From contig DRAO01000211.1 in the NCBI GenBank assembly GCA_011041825.1, positions 1 through 6,298 of the forward strand: a stretch of DNA of 6,298 nucleotides, in the 5' to 3' direction. The stretch comes from Chloroflexota bacterium (lineage in GTDB: Bacteria > Chloroflexota > Anaerolineae > SpSt-600). A program made the translations under genes and the position numbers. The notes beneath the pieces were generated by a model that worked only from the letters and a program-made list of their open reading frames with translations, had not been told where the DNA came from and searched no databases. Of the stretch, positions 1 to 6,228 are shown one piece after another (positions within the stretch are counted from its first letter, which is position 1; the number at the start of each line of letters is the position of its first letter).

Positions 1-168
1 ATCGAATGGGCCATCGCCCACGCCCAACCCGGCGACCTGGTGCTCATCACCGGTAAGGGCCACGAGCAATCAATGTGCATTGGCACAGTCGAATACCCTT
101 GGGATGAATTCGGAGCAGTGAGGGAAGCACTGGAAAAGAGGCTTCGTGGTCGCACGGTGCGCATTTGA
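1..168 (+). CDS. murE: UDP-N-acetylmuramyl-peptide ligase MurE, C-terminal end (partial, 5' end outside window)
   Basis: Reading frame 1 is open from the first base to a TGA at 166-168 and gives the last 55 residues of a protein. It contains GDLVLITGKGHEQ followed by an aromatic/acidic stretch (EYPWDEF) and a short amphipathic end (AVREALEKRL). GKGHE is the hallmark of the C-terminal Mur ligase domain of MurE, the cytoplasmic ATP-dependent enzyme that adds the third amino acid (meso-diaminopimelate or lysine) to UDP-MurNAc-L-Ala-D-Glu in peptidoglycan synthesis. MurF and MurD do not carry this motif in this form. The residues that choose diaminopimelate over lysine lie upstream of the window, so the substrate cannot be read. 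murE is often followed by murF, but here a moxR operon follows. The product call is fairly safe despite the short fragment. Confidence 0.8.
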   Translation: MEWAIAHAQPGDLVLITGKGHEQSMCIGTVEYPWDEFGAVREALEKRLRGRTVRI

Positions 169-193
169 CACTATCCTCCATTTGCTGTATTGT
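165..193 (+). promoter_or_regulatory. Sigma70-like promoter for the moxR operon, overlapping the murE stop
   Basis: A perfect TTGACA -35 box lies at 165-170, overlapping the murE TGA codon. After a 17-nt spacer comes TATTGT at 188-193, a 4/6 match to the -10 consensus. Transcription would start near position 200 and leave a leader of about 55 nt before the moxR ATG at 255. The exact -35 and ideal spacing make this better than a chance match, but the -10 is imperfect and no start site is measured. Read-through from murE is also possible. Confidence 0.55.
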
Positions 194-215
194 GGGAGAG
201 AAGTTGGTGGTTATG

Positions 216-240
216 TTCCGGCCTCGGGGCCTTTTTGGAA
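216..240 (+). promoter_or_regulatory. Leader hairpin overlapping the moxR ribosome binding site
   Basis: TTCC at 216-219 pairs with GGAA at 237-240, and GGCC at 220-223 pairs with GGCC at 228-231 around a TCGG loop. A T5 run (232-236) is left as a bulge. The outer arm takes in the first bases of the moxR Shine-Dalgarno (237-245). Alternatively the inner 4-bp GC stem followed by T5 is a weak terminator or attenuator. Complementarity is seen directly; a regulatory role is inference, and the stem is short. Confidence 0.3.
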
Positions 241-245
241 GGGGG
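237..245 (+). promoter_or_regulatory. Ribosome binding site of moxR
   Basis: The purine run GGAAGGGGG ends 9 nt before the ATG at 255. It supports that start, which is also where the MoxR-family N-terminus is expected. Confidence 0.6.
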
Positions 246-254
246 TAAACGTAA

Positions 255-1190
255 ATGCTTAGGGACAAGGCTGCTTTGATTATCCAGAACGTCTCCAAAG
301 TCATCATCGGCAAGGAGGATGTGATTGAGCTGGCGTTGGTAGCGCTGCTGTGTGAGGGCCACATCCTCATCGAAGACGTGCCCGGCATCGGCAAGACCAC
401 GCTGGCCAAGGCCCTCGCCCGCTCTGTGGGTTGCTCCTTCAAACGCATCCAGTTCACGCCTGACCTTCTGCCATCCGATGTGACCGGCATCTCTTATTTC
501 AATCAGAAAACCCAGGAATTCGAGTTTCGCCCTGGCCCCATTATGGCCCAAATCGTGCTGGCCGATGAGATCAACCGGGCCACGCCCCGCACTCAGTCGG
601 CCCTGCTGGAGGCGATGCAGGAGCGGCAGATAACGGTGGACGGCGAGACGATACCCCTGCCCCGCCCTTTCCTGGTCATCGCCACCCAGAACCCCATCGA
701 GCTGGAGGGCACCTTCCCCCTGCCTGAAGCCCAGATTGACCGCTTCCTCATCCGGTTGCGCATAGGTTACCCCTCCGAGGAGGAGGAAAACCGCATCCTG
801 TTGCGCTATCAGAAGGAAGAGCCTCTGGAGAGCCTGGAGCCAGTGGTGAGCGCCGAGGAGTTGCTTGCGTGGCAGGAGCAAGTCAGGGAGATCAAGGTGG
901 AACCCGAGGTGCGGGAATACATAGTGCGGGTGGTGCGGGCCACGAGGGAACACCGGGCCATCGAGCTAGGGGTGAGCCCCCGGGGCACTCTGGCATTGTT
1001 CAAGACCTCGCAGGCCCTGGCGGCCCTCAGGGGCCGTTCCTTCGTCATCCCTGACGACGTGAAGTACTTAGCTCCCTATGTGCTGACCCACCGCATCATC
1101 ATCAACCCTCAAACCCGCCTTCGGGGCCATACGCCAGAGGAAATCTTGAGAGAGGTGGTGGAAGGAGTGCCCGTGCCGGTGGAGGAGTAG
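255..1190 (+). CDS. MoxR family AAA+ ATPase
   Basis: This 311-residue protein has the normal full length of a MoxR AAA+ ATPase, a cytoplasmic chaperone-like ATPase thought to help activate or assemble partner proteins, often ones with von Willebrand A-like domains. The Walker A loop is DVPGIGKTT (residues 41-49, Lys47). Walker B is IVLADEIN (100-107, Asp104/Glu105). Sensor 1 lies in ATQNP (143-147), the likely arginine finger is in EAQIDRF (Arg163), and sensor 2 is in GVSPRG (Arg243). A C-terminal lid helical domain fills roughly 195-305. All catalytic positions are present, so it should be active. The gene starts 86 nt after murE and its stop is 4 nt before the DUF58 gene, whose ribosome binding site lies inside its 3' end. 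That coupling suggests DUF58 is its direct partner. The actual client is unknown. Confidence 0.96.
   Translation: MLRDKAALIIQNVSKVIIGKEDVIELALVALLCEGHILIEDVPGIGKTTLAKALARSVGCSFKRIQFTPDLLPSDVTGISYFNQKTQEFEFRPGPIMAQIVLADEINRATPRTQSALLEAMQERQITVDGETIPLPRPFLVIATQNPIELEGTFPLPEAQIDRFLIRLRIGYPSEEEENRILLRYQKEEPLESLEPVVSAEELLAWQEQVREIKVEPEVREYIVRVVRATREHRAIELGVSPRGTLALFKTSQALAALRGRSFVIPDDVKYLAPYVLTHRIIINPQTRLRGHTPEEILREVVEGVPVPVEE
1181..1187 (+). promoter_or_regulatory. Ribosome binding site fixing a GTG start for the DUF58 gene
   Basis: GGAGGAG sits inside the last codons of moxR and ends 7 nt before GTG at 1195. The next in-frame ATG, at 1207, would be 19 nt away. This favours the GTG start and implies translational coupling to moxR. 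Confidence 0.65.
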
Positions 1191-1194
1191 CGAA

Positions 1195-2442
1195 GTGTCC
1201 TTTAAGATGCGCAAGAGGGTTGTGACCCATAAGGAATCTATGTTCACCGAAACCTGGCTGGTGATGGCTGTGCTCATCACCTTGCTGGGCTTGGCCTTGA
1301 AGCTGGAAGCTCTCCTCCTCACGGCAGTGTTGCTTCTGACCATTGTGCCCGTCGCCTGGGTGTGGAACGCTTTCGCCTTGCGCTCAGTACGTTACGAGAG
1401 GTCCTTCAGCGAGAAAAGGGCCTTCGTGGGCGAGAAGGTCGAACTGACCATCCGGGTCTCTAACGCTAAGCCCTTGCCGGTGGCCTGGCTCCGGGTCAGA
1501 GACCTCATCCCCCTCAACCTCCCCTTGGAAGGCGGAGATGTGGTGCCCTCACCTGCCCCTTCTTTGGGCTACCTTCGGAACGCCTATTCGCTGTGGTGGT
1601 TCCAGGCTATCAAGCGCCGTTACACCATCCATTGTGCCCGCCGGGGGATCTATCATTTCGGCCCGGTGCGGATGGAAAGCGGAGACATCTTCGGCCTCTT
1701 CAGTCAAGAGGTGACGGAAAGCCAGCGGGATGTGTTCATCGTGTACCCCAGGGTGATGCCTCTGGAGGAATTGGGCTTTCCCCCCAAGGAGCCTTTCGGT
1801 GAGACCAAAACCCGCCTGAGGTTCCTGGAGGACCCCAGCCGGGTCATAGGGGTGAGGGACCACCTTCCCGAGGACGGCTTCAGGCGCATCCACTGGAAGG
1901 CTACGGCCCGCCATCAGAAGCTTCAGACCAAGGTTTACGAGCCCACCACCACCTTTAACCTGGTCATCTTCCTGAACGTGGCTACTTTCCCCAAGCATTG
2001 GCAGGGAGTTGACGAGGAGCTTTTGGAGGACGTGATAACGGTGGCCGCTTCCATCGCCGCCTATGCGCTGGAGAAGCGCTATGCTGTGGGGCTGGTGGCC
2101 AACGGTTGCTGGCCCCATTCCGACCAGCCGGTGAAGGTGCCGCCAGGCCGTAGCCCCCGCCACATCACGGGCATTTTCGAGGCCCTGGCTGCCCTCACCA
2201 GCTTCGCCACCTCTTCCATCGAGGAGCTGCTCCTAAACGAGAGCCCTCACATCCCCTGGGGAGCCACCATAGTCGTGGTCACCGGGGTGCTTTCAGAGGA
2301 GCTAACCGAGACGATGATGCGCCTTAAGGAAAAGGGGCGTCGTTTGGTGCTGGTCTCCCTGAGCCGGGAGAAGCCACCTTTTTTGGAAGGGATTACCGTT
2401 TATGCTCTCCAAAAAGCAGGGGAGCGATGGCATTGCGTTTGA
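1195..2442 (+). CDS. DUF58 domain-containing membrane protein
   Basis: This 415-residue protein of the DUF58 family is the usual partner of MoxR ATPases. A GTG start is chosen because of the GGAGGAG 7 nt upstream. Two hydrophobic segments (about residues 19-35 and 38-61) anchor it in the membrane. A beta-rich stretch follows (about 66-185), with the family pattern of a GE-V-L-RV-N segment, PVAWLRVRDLIP and RRGIYHFGPV. The diagnostic DUF58 block is at about 216-248, including DHLPEDGFRRIHWKATAR. The remainder resembles a von Willebrand A fold. The place where a metal-site motif DxSxS would fall reads NVATF (261-265), so metal binding by a MIDAS is doubtful. It probably acts as a membrane-bound partner controlled by the MoxR ATPase; the biochemical role of DUF58 proteins is not well established. 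It is the middle gene of the operon. The family call is strong, the function open. Confidence 0.93.
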   Translation: MSFKMRKRVVTHKESMFTETWLVMAVLITLLGLALKLEALLLTAVLLLTIVPVAWVWNAFALRSVRYERSFSEKRAFVGEKVELTIRVSNAKPLPVAWLRVRDLIPLNLPLEGGDVVPSPAPSLGYLRNAYSLWWFQAIKRRYTIHCARRGIYHFGPVRMESGDIFGLFSQEVTESQRDVFIVYPRVMPLEELGFPPKEPFGETKTRLRFLEDPSRVIGVRDHLPEDGFRRIHWKATARHQKLQTKVYEPTTTFNLVIFLNVATFPKHWQGVDEELLEDVITVAASIAAYALEKRYAVGLVANGCWPHSDQPVKVPPGRSPRHITGIFEALAALTSFATSSIEELLLNESPHIPWGATIVVVTGVLSEELTETMMRLKEKGRRLVLVSLSREKPPFLEGITVYALQKAGERWHCV

Positions 2443-2451
2443 GAGGGCGGG
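2441..2451 (+). promoter_or_regulatory. Ribosome binding site favouring the ATG at 2456 for the DUF4129 gene
   Basis: GAGAGGGCGGG begins at the last two bases of the DUF58 stop codon and lies just before ATG 2456. A competing site, GGAAGGG at 2385-2391, lies 10 nt before an in-frame ATG at 2402 inside the DUF58 gene. Neither is decisive; the downstream one avoids a 41-bp overlap. Confidence 0.4.
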
Positions 2452-2455
2452 ACTT

Positions 2456-3862
2456 ATGTTTGCCGTAAGGGTGAACTGGCGTAAAGTAAGCCTATATCTG
2501 CTTTTAGTCGCTATGGAGATGAGCTGGCTCCTGCCCTGGGTTATGGCCTTAGGCGGGGGAATAGCGGGCTTTAACCCCTGGGAGACGGCCTTGGTGATGG
2601 CAGGCGTTATGCTCCTGGCCCTAACCACTTCTTACCATCTTTCCAGGAGTTCCCTGAATCTGTTTCAACAGCAGGTGGTTATCATCCTGGGCAGCCTGCT
2701 CACCGCTTTTCTCCTCATCCGCTTCGGGTTATACGGGAGATACCCTTTCTCCCAGATGGCCTGGCTTGAGGCGATTAGGGCTTCGCTCTCAAACGCAGTG
2801 GAGGAATTCCCACCGGAGGTGGTGCTTCTCTTCCTGGTGTTCTACCTCTGGTGGCGGGGCACCAGCTTAAGCCACAAAAGCCTTTCTTTCCACACCGTCG
2901 GCTTCTCCTTCCGGCTTGGCGTGCTTATGCTCTTGATTTCCACGCCCTTGGCCTTTTTCGCAAGCGGTTTCGATGCCCGCATACCGGTGGTGCTCTTTTT
3001 CTTCTTCGGGCTCCTGGCCCTGGCGATGGCCCGCATCGAAGAGGTGGGGCTCTCCTCGGCAGTGGATTGGCGTTACTGGGTCGGGGTACTCACCGGGGCC
3101 TCCGTGCTGGTGCTGGTGGCTGGGAGCGTTTTGGCCAGGGTATATTCGCTGCGAGGCTTCCACACCCTGCTCCACTGGTTAAGCCCCATCAGCAGCTACG
3201 GAGGTAAACTTCTCTTCGGCCTCTTCGTGCTCATAGGCCGCTTGCTGGAGCCTATCTTTCAGTGGATAATTGGCCTGTTCAAGAACCTGCCTTCCAATGT
3301 AAGGACAAGGCCCTCCATAATCCCTTTTGGGGGAGGGAGCAGGGTTGGAGAAGGCGTAACCCTCCCCGCCTTCCTGCAATGGGTTCTGAAAGGGTTGGCC
3401 GTGGTCCTGGTGCTGTTCCTGGTATGGCTGGCCTTTACCTGGGTATGGGGGATTAGAAGCCAGGAGGAAGGAGAGGGCATCACCGAGGAGAGGGAGCGCT
3501 TGCCCAGGCAGGTGAAAATAGAGCTGAGGGAAGCCCTCAAGCGCATCCCACGGGTGAAACTCCCTCCTCGCCTCAAACCCCTGCCTGCCGATGAGGTCAG
3601 GGCTATCTACGCTAACCTGCTGCGGTTAGCTGCCGAGAGGGGTGTTCCCCGTCAACCTTCTCACACGCCTTACGAATATCTACCCCTTTTGAAGAGCGCC
3701 TTCCCGGGCTTTCAGGAAGAGTTGGCCGCCATAACCGATGCCTATGTAAAAGTACGCTACGGGAACCTTGCCATCCCTGCTTCTCAGATGGAGTACGTGC
3801 GCTTGTGCTGGGAAAAGCTCAGTGAGAGGGGGTTAAGAGAGCCAGAACACAAAGGCGCTTAA
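2456..3862 (+). CDS. Polytopic membrane protein with C-terminal DUF4129 domain
   Basis: From ATG 2456 this is 468 residues; an in-frame ATG at 2402 would add 18 polar residues and overlap the previous gene by 41 bp. The shorter form starts with a brief charged tail and then a membrane segment, as expected. I count eight or nine hydrophobic segments (about 11-33, 42-60, 73-91, 120-134, 152-170, 177-193, 208-228, 250-273 and 310-332). A charged linker follows, then a soluble end. The end matches DUF4129: VRAIYANLLRLAAERG, a TPYEYLPLL motif (404-412) and AYVKVRYGN (429-437). In related operons DUF4129 is often fused to or encoded beside a periplasmic transglutaminase core, with the Cys-His-Asp triad between membrane segments. 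No such domain, and no long loop able to hold it, is seen here. It likely forms the membrane end of the MoxR-DUF58 system. Exact function unknown. Confidence 0.88.
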   Translation: MFAVRVNWRKVSLYLLLVAMEMSWLLPWVMALGGGIAGFNPWETALVMAGVMLLALTTSYHLSRSSLNLFQQQVVIILGSLLTAFLLIRFGLYGRYPFSQMAWLEAIRASLSNAVEEFPPEVVLLFLVFYLWWRGTSLSHKSLSFHTVGFSFRLGVLMLLISTPLAFFASGFDARIPVVLFFFFGLLALAMARIEEVGLSSAVDWRYWVGVLTGASVLVLVAGSVLARVYSLRGFHTLLHWLSPISSYGGKLLFGLFVLIGRLLEPIFQWIIGLFKNLPSNVRTRPSIIPFGGGSRVGEGVTLPAFLQWVLKGLAVVLVLFLVWLAFTWVWGIRSQEEGEGITEERERLPRQVKIELREALKRIPRVKLPPRLKPLPADEVRAIYANLLRLAAERGVPRQPSHTPYEYLPLLKSAFPGFQEELAAITDAYVKVRYGNLAIPASQMEYVRLCWEKLSERGLREPEHKGA

Positions 3863-4576
3863 TATCAAGGCGGGGCCATAGGGGAAAGCTTTGAACGGGT
3901 TGTATTGCCCTCGCAGGAGGTCCTTCAGTGCAATTGATAGAGCCACTGTCCCGTTAATCAAAACCCCTATTACCAGAGCTCTGAGGCCTTGGGGGAAGCC
4001 TAATACCAAGCCTATAAATGTTGCCAACTTCACATCTCCGAGTCCAAAGGCCACTATCTCGGCGGGGCTTTTCCCCCGCAGCCGGACGATGAGCCCGCCT
4101 GCCAGGTAGAAGAGCACGAAAAGCCCCAGCGCTATCCCTCCCCCTATTAGATGGCTCACCCAATTCCGGCAGGAGGGCACCATCTCCCCCACTAAAGCCA
4201 GAGCTATGGAGGGGTAAATGACCTTATCGGGCACCAGCCTTTTCTCCAAATCGGTTACGATTATCACTATGAGGGCACAAGCATAGAGGAGGGCGAAAGT
4301 CAGATAAAGACTTAGGCCATAATGCCGCCAGAGGAGCGCAAAGATAAGCCCCGTTGCTAGTTCTACGAACAATGGCCGCACCAGGTAAGGGGCTCCGCAA
4401 GAGTTACATCGTATCTGCCCCCGCAAAGCCTTTTCTAACGCCAGCCACCTGCGGTAGGGGGTATCGCAATAGGGGCAACGGATTTTCCGGTAGAATCGCC
4501 CGGCCATAAAACCCTCGGCCAGGCGGTTGAGCAATCCTCCCACTATGATGCCAAGTATGGCAAGGGCTACTTCCAT
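3833..4576 (-). CDS. Type IV prepilin peptidase (A24 family; PilD/ComC type)
   Basis: This 247-residue integral membrane aspartyl protease would cut the leader from prepilin-like proteins and, in bifunctional members, methylate the new N-terminus. It serves type IV pili, type II secretion or competence pseudopili. An N-terminal membrane segment (1-15) precedes NRLAEGF and a cytoplasmic zinc-type loop with two CxxC pairs (Cys34/37 and Cys57/60). About six more membrane segments follow. The catalytic aspartates are visible: Asp109 in VTDLEKRLVPD and Asp181 in GLGDVK. Length and motif order are normal, so it should be active. The ATG at 4576 has GAGGA (4586-4590) 9 nt upstream, overlapping the TGA of the radical SAM gene. 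The 12-nt gap makes them one operon. No pilin or assembly gene is present in the window. Its last 30 bp overlap the end of the convergent DUF4129 gene. Confidence 0.95.
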   Translation of the reverse strand: MEVALAILGIIVGGLLNRLAEGFMAGRFYRKIRCPYCDTPYRRWLALEKALRGQIRCNSCGAPYLVRPLFVELATGLIFALLWRHYGLSLYLTFALLYACALIVIIVTDLEKRLVPDKVIYPSIALALVGEMVPSCRNWVSHLIGGGIALGLFVLFYLAGGLIVRLRGKSPAEIVAFGLGDVKLATFIGLVLGFPQGLRALVIGVLINGTVALSIALKDLLRGQYNPFKAFPYGPALILSAFVFWLS

Positions 4577-4588
4577 CCTTCTATATCC

Positions 4589-6028
4589 TCAGGCGCCCTT
4601 CAAGAAGAACCGCCAGAAGTTAGAGATATGGGTCGAAAGCCGCAGCCAGGTGTCTTTCCTCTTGAGGCGTTTCCAAATGCGGCTGGGCCGGAGGTAAAAG
4701 CGACGGTAAGCCTCGTGCCATTTGCGCTCCACGAGGGAGGCTGGTAACCCGGGCATCTCGTAATGGGCCTTATCGTCGTGGATGGCAAAATCACGCCAGC
4801 TCGTGGCGAAAAGCCTCCCCTGTTCCTTCACTATCTTGTAGAGCTCCGTCCCCGGGAAGGGGGCAGCCATCATAAAGTTCGCTAACTCCGGGTCCAATTC
4901 CAGGGCAAAGCGGATGGTGTCCTCCATTGTTTCCTCAGTCTCCCCGGGAAGCCCGAAGATGAAGAAGCCCATCGTCTCCAACCCGGCCTTCTTGGCATTG
5001 CGGAATGCCTCCCTCACCTGGTCCAGGGTTTGAGCCTTTTTGATGCGGCGTAGTATCTCCTCGTTGCCGCTTTCCACCCCAAAACCAACCCTTTTGCAGC
5101 CAGCCTTCTTCATAAGCCGGAAGAGTTCTTCATCGGTGCTGGTAACCCGCATACCGTGGATGGTTATCCAAGGCACTTTGTTCAATCCTTCTTTGATGAG
5201 GAGCCGGCAGATTTCCTTGGCCCTCTCCAAATCCAGGTTCCAAACATCATCGGTGATGCCGATTTCGGTAGCCCCTAACTCTTCCACCAGATAACGCCAC
5301 TCTTCTATCACCTTAGCCGGGGAGCGAGGACGCCAGGTGTTGCCAGTGATGGGCTTGGAACAATATATGCACTGATATGGACACCCCCTGGAGGTCAAGA
5401 GGGTGTACGCCCTGGCGTTGGGGTCCAGGCCATCGGTGAGGGGCTGCAAGTTAGTGTAGCGTTCGATTTTGAAGAGGTGATAAGCAGGCCAGGGGAGGTT
5501 GTCTATATCCTTCCTCAAGGGGCGTGGAGGGTTGTGGATGATGTGGCCCTCTTCGTCCCGGAAGGAGAGGCCCAGGATTTTGCCGTAGACTTCCTTGCGA
5601 AAACGCCTGGGAGTTTGAGGGTCATCCCCATCCAGCGGGGGACTTTCCTCAAGGGCCTGCATAATCTCGATGATGGTGTCTTCGGCCTCCCCTCGCACCA
5701 CCAAATCTACCTCAGGGCGTTGCATAGACTCATCGGGCAGGATGGTGAGATGTGGGCCTCCCAAGATGGTGATCGCCCCGTGAGACTTGGCCGTAGCCGC
5801 TGCTTCCCAGGCTTCGTAGATGAGGGGGGTAGGGCTGGAGATGCCCACCACCTCAAAGGGGTTGCGCCGCAGGAAGGAATCGAGGGGCTCATCCTCCACC
5901 ACAGCGTCAAATATCTCAACCTCGTAGCCAGCATCGAGCAAAGAGCCAGCCAGGTAGCCCAGTCCCATATGTATGTGTTTGCGGGAACTCCACACCTTTG
6001 AAACTGGACCTACCAACAAGACCCGCAT
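4589..6028 (-). CDS. B12-binding domain-containing radical SAM protein
   Basis: This is a 479-residue protein with an N-terminal cobalamin-binding-like Rossmann domain (about 1-125; [26 protein letters not shown] at 90-95, VVRGEAED) and a radical SAM core. The iron-sulfur motif is CPYQCIYC (Cys216, Cys220, Cys223). Later family motifs are [10 protein letters not shown] (317-326) and [15 protein letters not shown] (358-372). The basic, aromatic C-terminus is of unknown role. It should generate the 5'-deoxyadenosyl radical; the substrate (often methylation or lipid/cofactor rearrangement) cannot be read. DxHxxG is absent, as is usual in this class. The start at 6028 is preferred: GGAGGGG lies just upstream, conserved sequence begins there (MRVLLVGP), and a strong promoter lies between it and a possible in-frame ATG at 6118. 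There is no second cysteine cluster. It is the first gene of the operon with the prepilin peptidase. Confidence 0.93.
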   Translation of the reverse strand: MRVLLVGPVSKVWSSRKHIHMGLGYLAGSLLDAGYEVEIFDAVVEDEPLDSFLRRNPFEVVGISSPTPLIYEAWEAAATAKSHGAITILGGPHLTILPDESMQRPEVDLVVRGEAEDTIIEIMQALEESPPLDGDDPQTPRRFRKEVYGKILGLSFRDEEGHIIHNPPRPLRKDIDNLPWPAYHLFKIERYTNLQPLTDGLDPNARAYTLLTSRGCPYQCIYCSKPITGNTWRPRSPAKVIEEWRYLVEELGATEIGITDDVWNLDLERAKEICRLLIKEGLNKVPWITIHGMRVTSTDEELFRLMKKAGCKRVGFGVESGNEEILRRIKKAQTLDQVREAFRNAKKAGLETMGFFIFGLPGETEETMEDTIRFALELDPELANFMMAAPFPGTELYKIVKEQGRLFATSWRDFAIHDDKAHYEMPGLPASLVERKWHEAYRRFYLRPSRIWKRLKRKDTWLRLSTHISNFWRFFLKGA

Positions 6029-6031
6029 ACT

Positions 6032-6038
6032 CCCCTCC
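6032..6038 (-). promoter_or_regulatory. Ribosome binding site fixing the radical SAM start at 6028
   Basis: Read on the minus strand, GGAGGGG is followed by AGT and then the ATG at 6028; the GGAGG core is 5 nt from the start. This is a near-ideal Shine-Dalgarno and supports this ATG over the in-frame ATG at 6118. Confidence 0.75.
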
Positions 6039-6062
6039 GATGTTCCAGTCCTCCAAATCAGA

Positions 6063-6072
6063 AGAAGCTTCT
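6063..6072. repeat. 10-bp palindrome in the radical SAM leader
   Basis: AGAAGCTTCT is a perfect palindrome lying a few bases downstream of the predicted transcription start (about 6077, minus strand). A small operator is possible, but a 10-bp palindrome can occur by chance. Confidence 0.25.
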
Positions 6073-6083
6073 CCTCAGGGCTA

Positions 6084-6111
6084 ATTATACCACATTGCAG
6101 TCTTTTGTAAA
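6084..6111 (-). promoter_or_regulatory. Strong sigma70-like extended -10 promoter for the radical SAM/prepilin peptidase operon
   Basis: On the minus strand the -35 box is TTTACA (6111-6106, 5/6 to consensus). After a 16-nt spacer comes a perfect TATAAT (6089-6084), preceded by TG plus one base (6092-6090), the extended -10 signature. Transcription should begin near 6077 and leave a leader of about 50 nt before the ATG at 6028. This is the best promoter in the window and lies in an AT-rich patch that contrasts with its surroundings. Confidence 0.8.
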
Positions 6112-6124
6112 AAATCACCTTAAA

Positions 6125-6144
6125 GGAGGGTGTTGAAAAACTCC
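6125..6144. repeat. Insertion-sequence-end-like motif (possible)
   Basis: The 20 bases begin GGAGGGTGTTG, run through an A5 tract and end in CTCC, so the ends GGAG/CTCC are complementary. The GGGTGTTGAAAAA type of sequence resembles terminal inverted repeats of several insertion sequence families, from memory only. No transposase and no matching opposite end lie in the window, so it may be a relic, an element border or chance. Confidence 0.2.
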
Positions 6145-6185
6145 GGGGTTGGAAACTACTCCGCAGGCTAGGGATAGAAAAAGGG

Positions 6186-6228
6186 GTGTTTTCTCGTGCG
6201 GGGGCTTCGCCCCCGCACGAGAAAACAC
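6186..6228. repeat. Perfect 20-bp inverted repeat with 3-nt loop (strong hairpin)
   Basis: The left arm (6186-6205) and right arm (6209-6228) are exact reverse complements around TTC. The inner stem is very GC-rich (GCGGGGGC against GCCCCCGC) and the outer part is A/T-rich (GTGTTTTC against GAAAACAC). On the minus strand the stem is followed after three C by T5 (6182-6178), so it could end transcription of a gene entering from the right. On the plus strand no T run follows. The stem is longer than most intrinsic terminators, so a mobile or palindromic repeat is a real alternative. Noncoding sequence at 6119-6298 shows no convincing gene otherwise. Confidence 0.75.

Noticed and set aside
776..788. 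GAGGAGGAGG run inside moxR as an internal translation start signal
   Set aside because: It encodes a Glu-rich stretch of the ATPase (SEEEE, 174-178) and no plausible downstream gene starts there.
171..953. A 260-codon open frame on the minus strand across moxR
   Set aside because: It mirrors the intact moxR codons, is rich in Gly/Arg/His/Leu without domain motifs, and has no ribosome binding site of note. It is a shadow of a GC-rich gene.
1549..2163. A 204-codon open frame on the minus strand inside the DUF58 gene
   Set aside because: It is fully antisense to a well-supported gene, has no recognisable family features, and has the composition expected from the reverse complement.
5477..6001. 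A 174-codon plus-strand open frame antisense to the radical SAM gene
   Set aside because: The minus-strand gene carries all diagnostic motifs in this stretch; the plus-strand product matches nothing I recognise.
5659..6028. Missing DxHxxG motif in the cobalamin-binding-like domain as an anomaly
   Set aside because: Most radical SAM proteins with this domain lack the histidine motif, so its absence is normal for the family.
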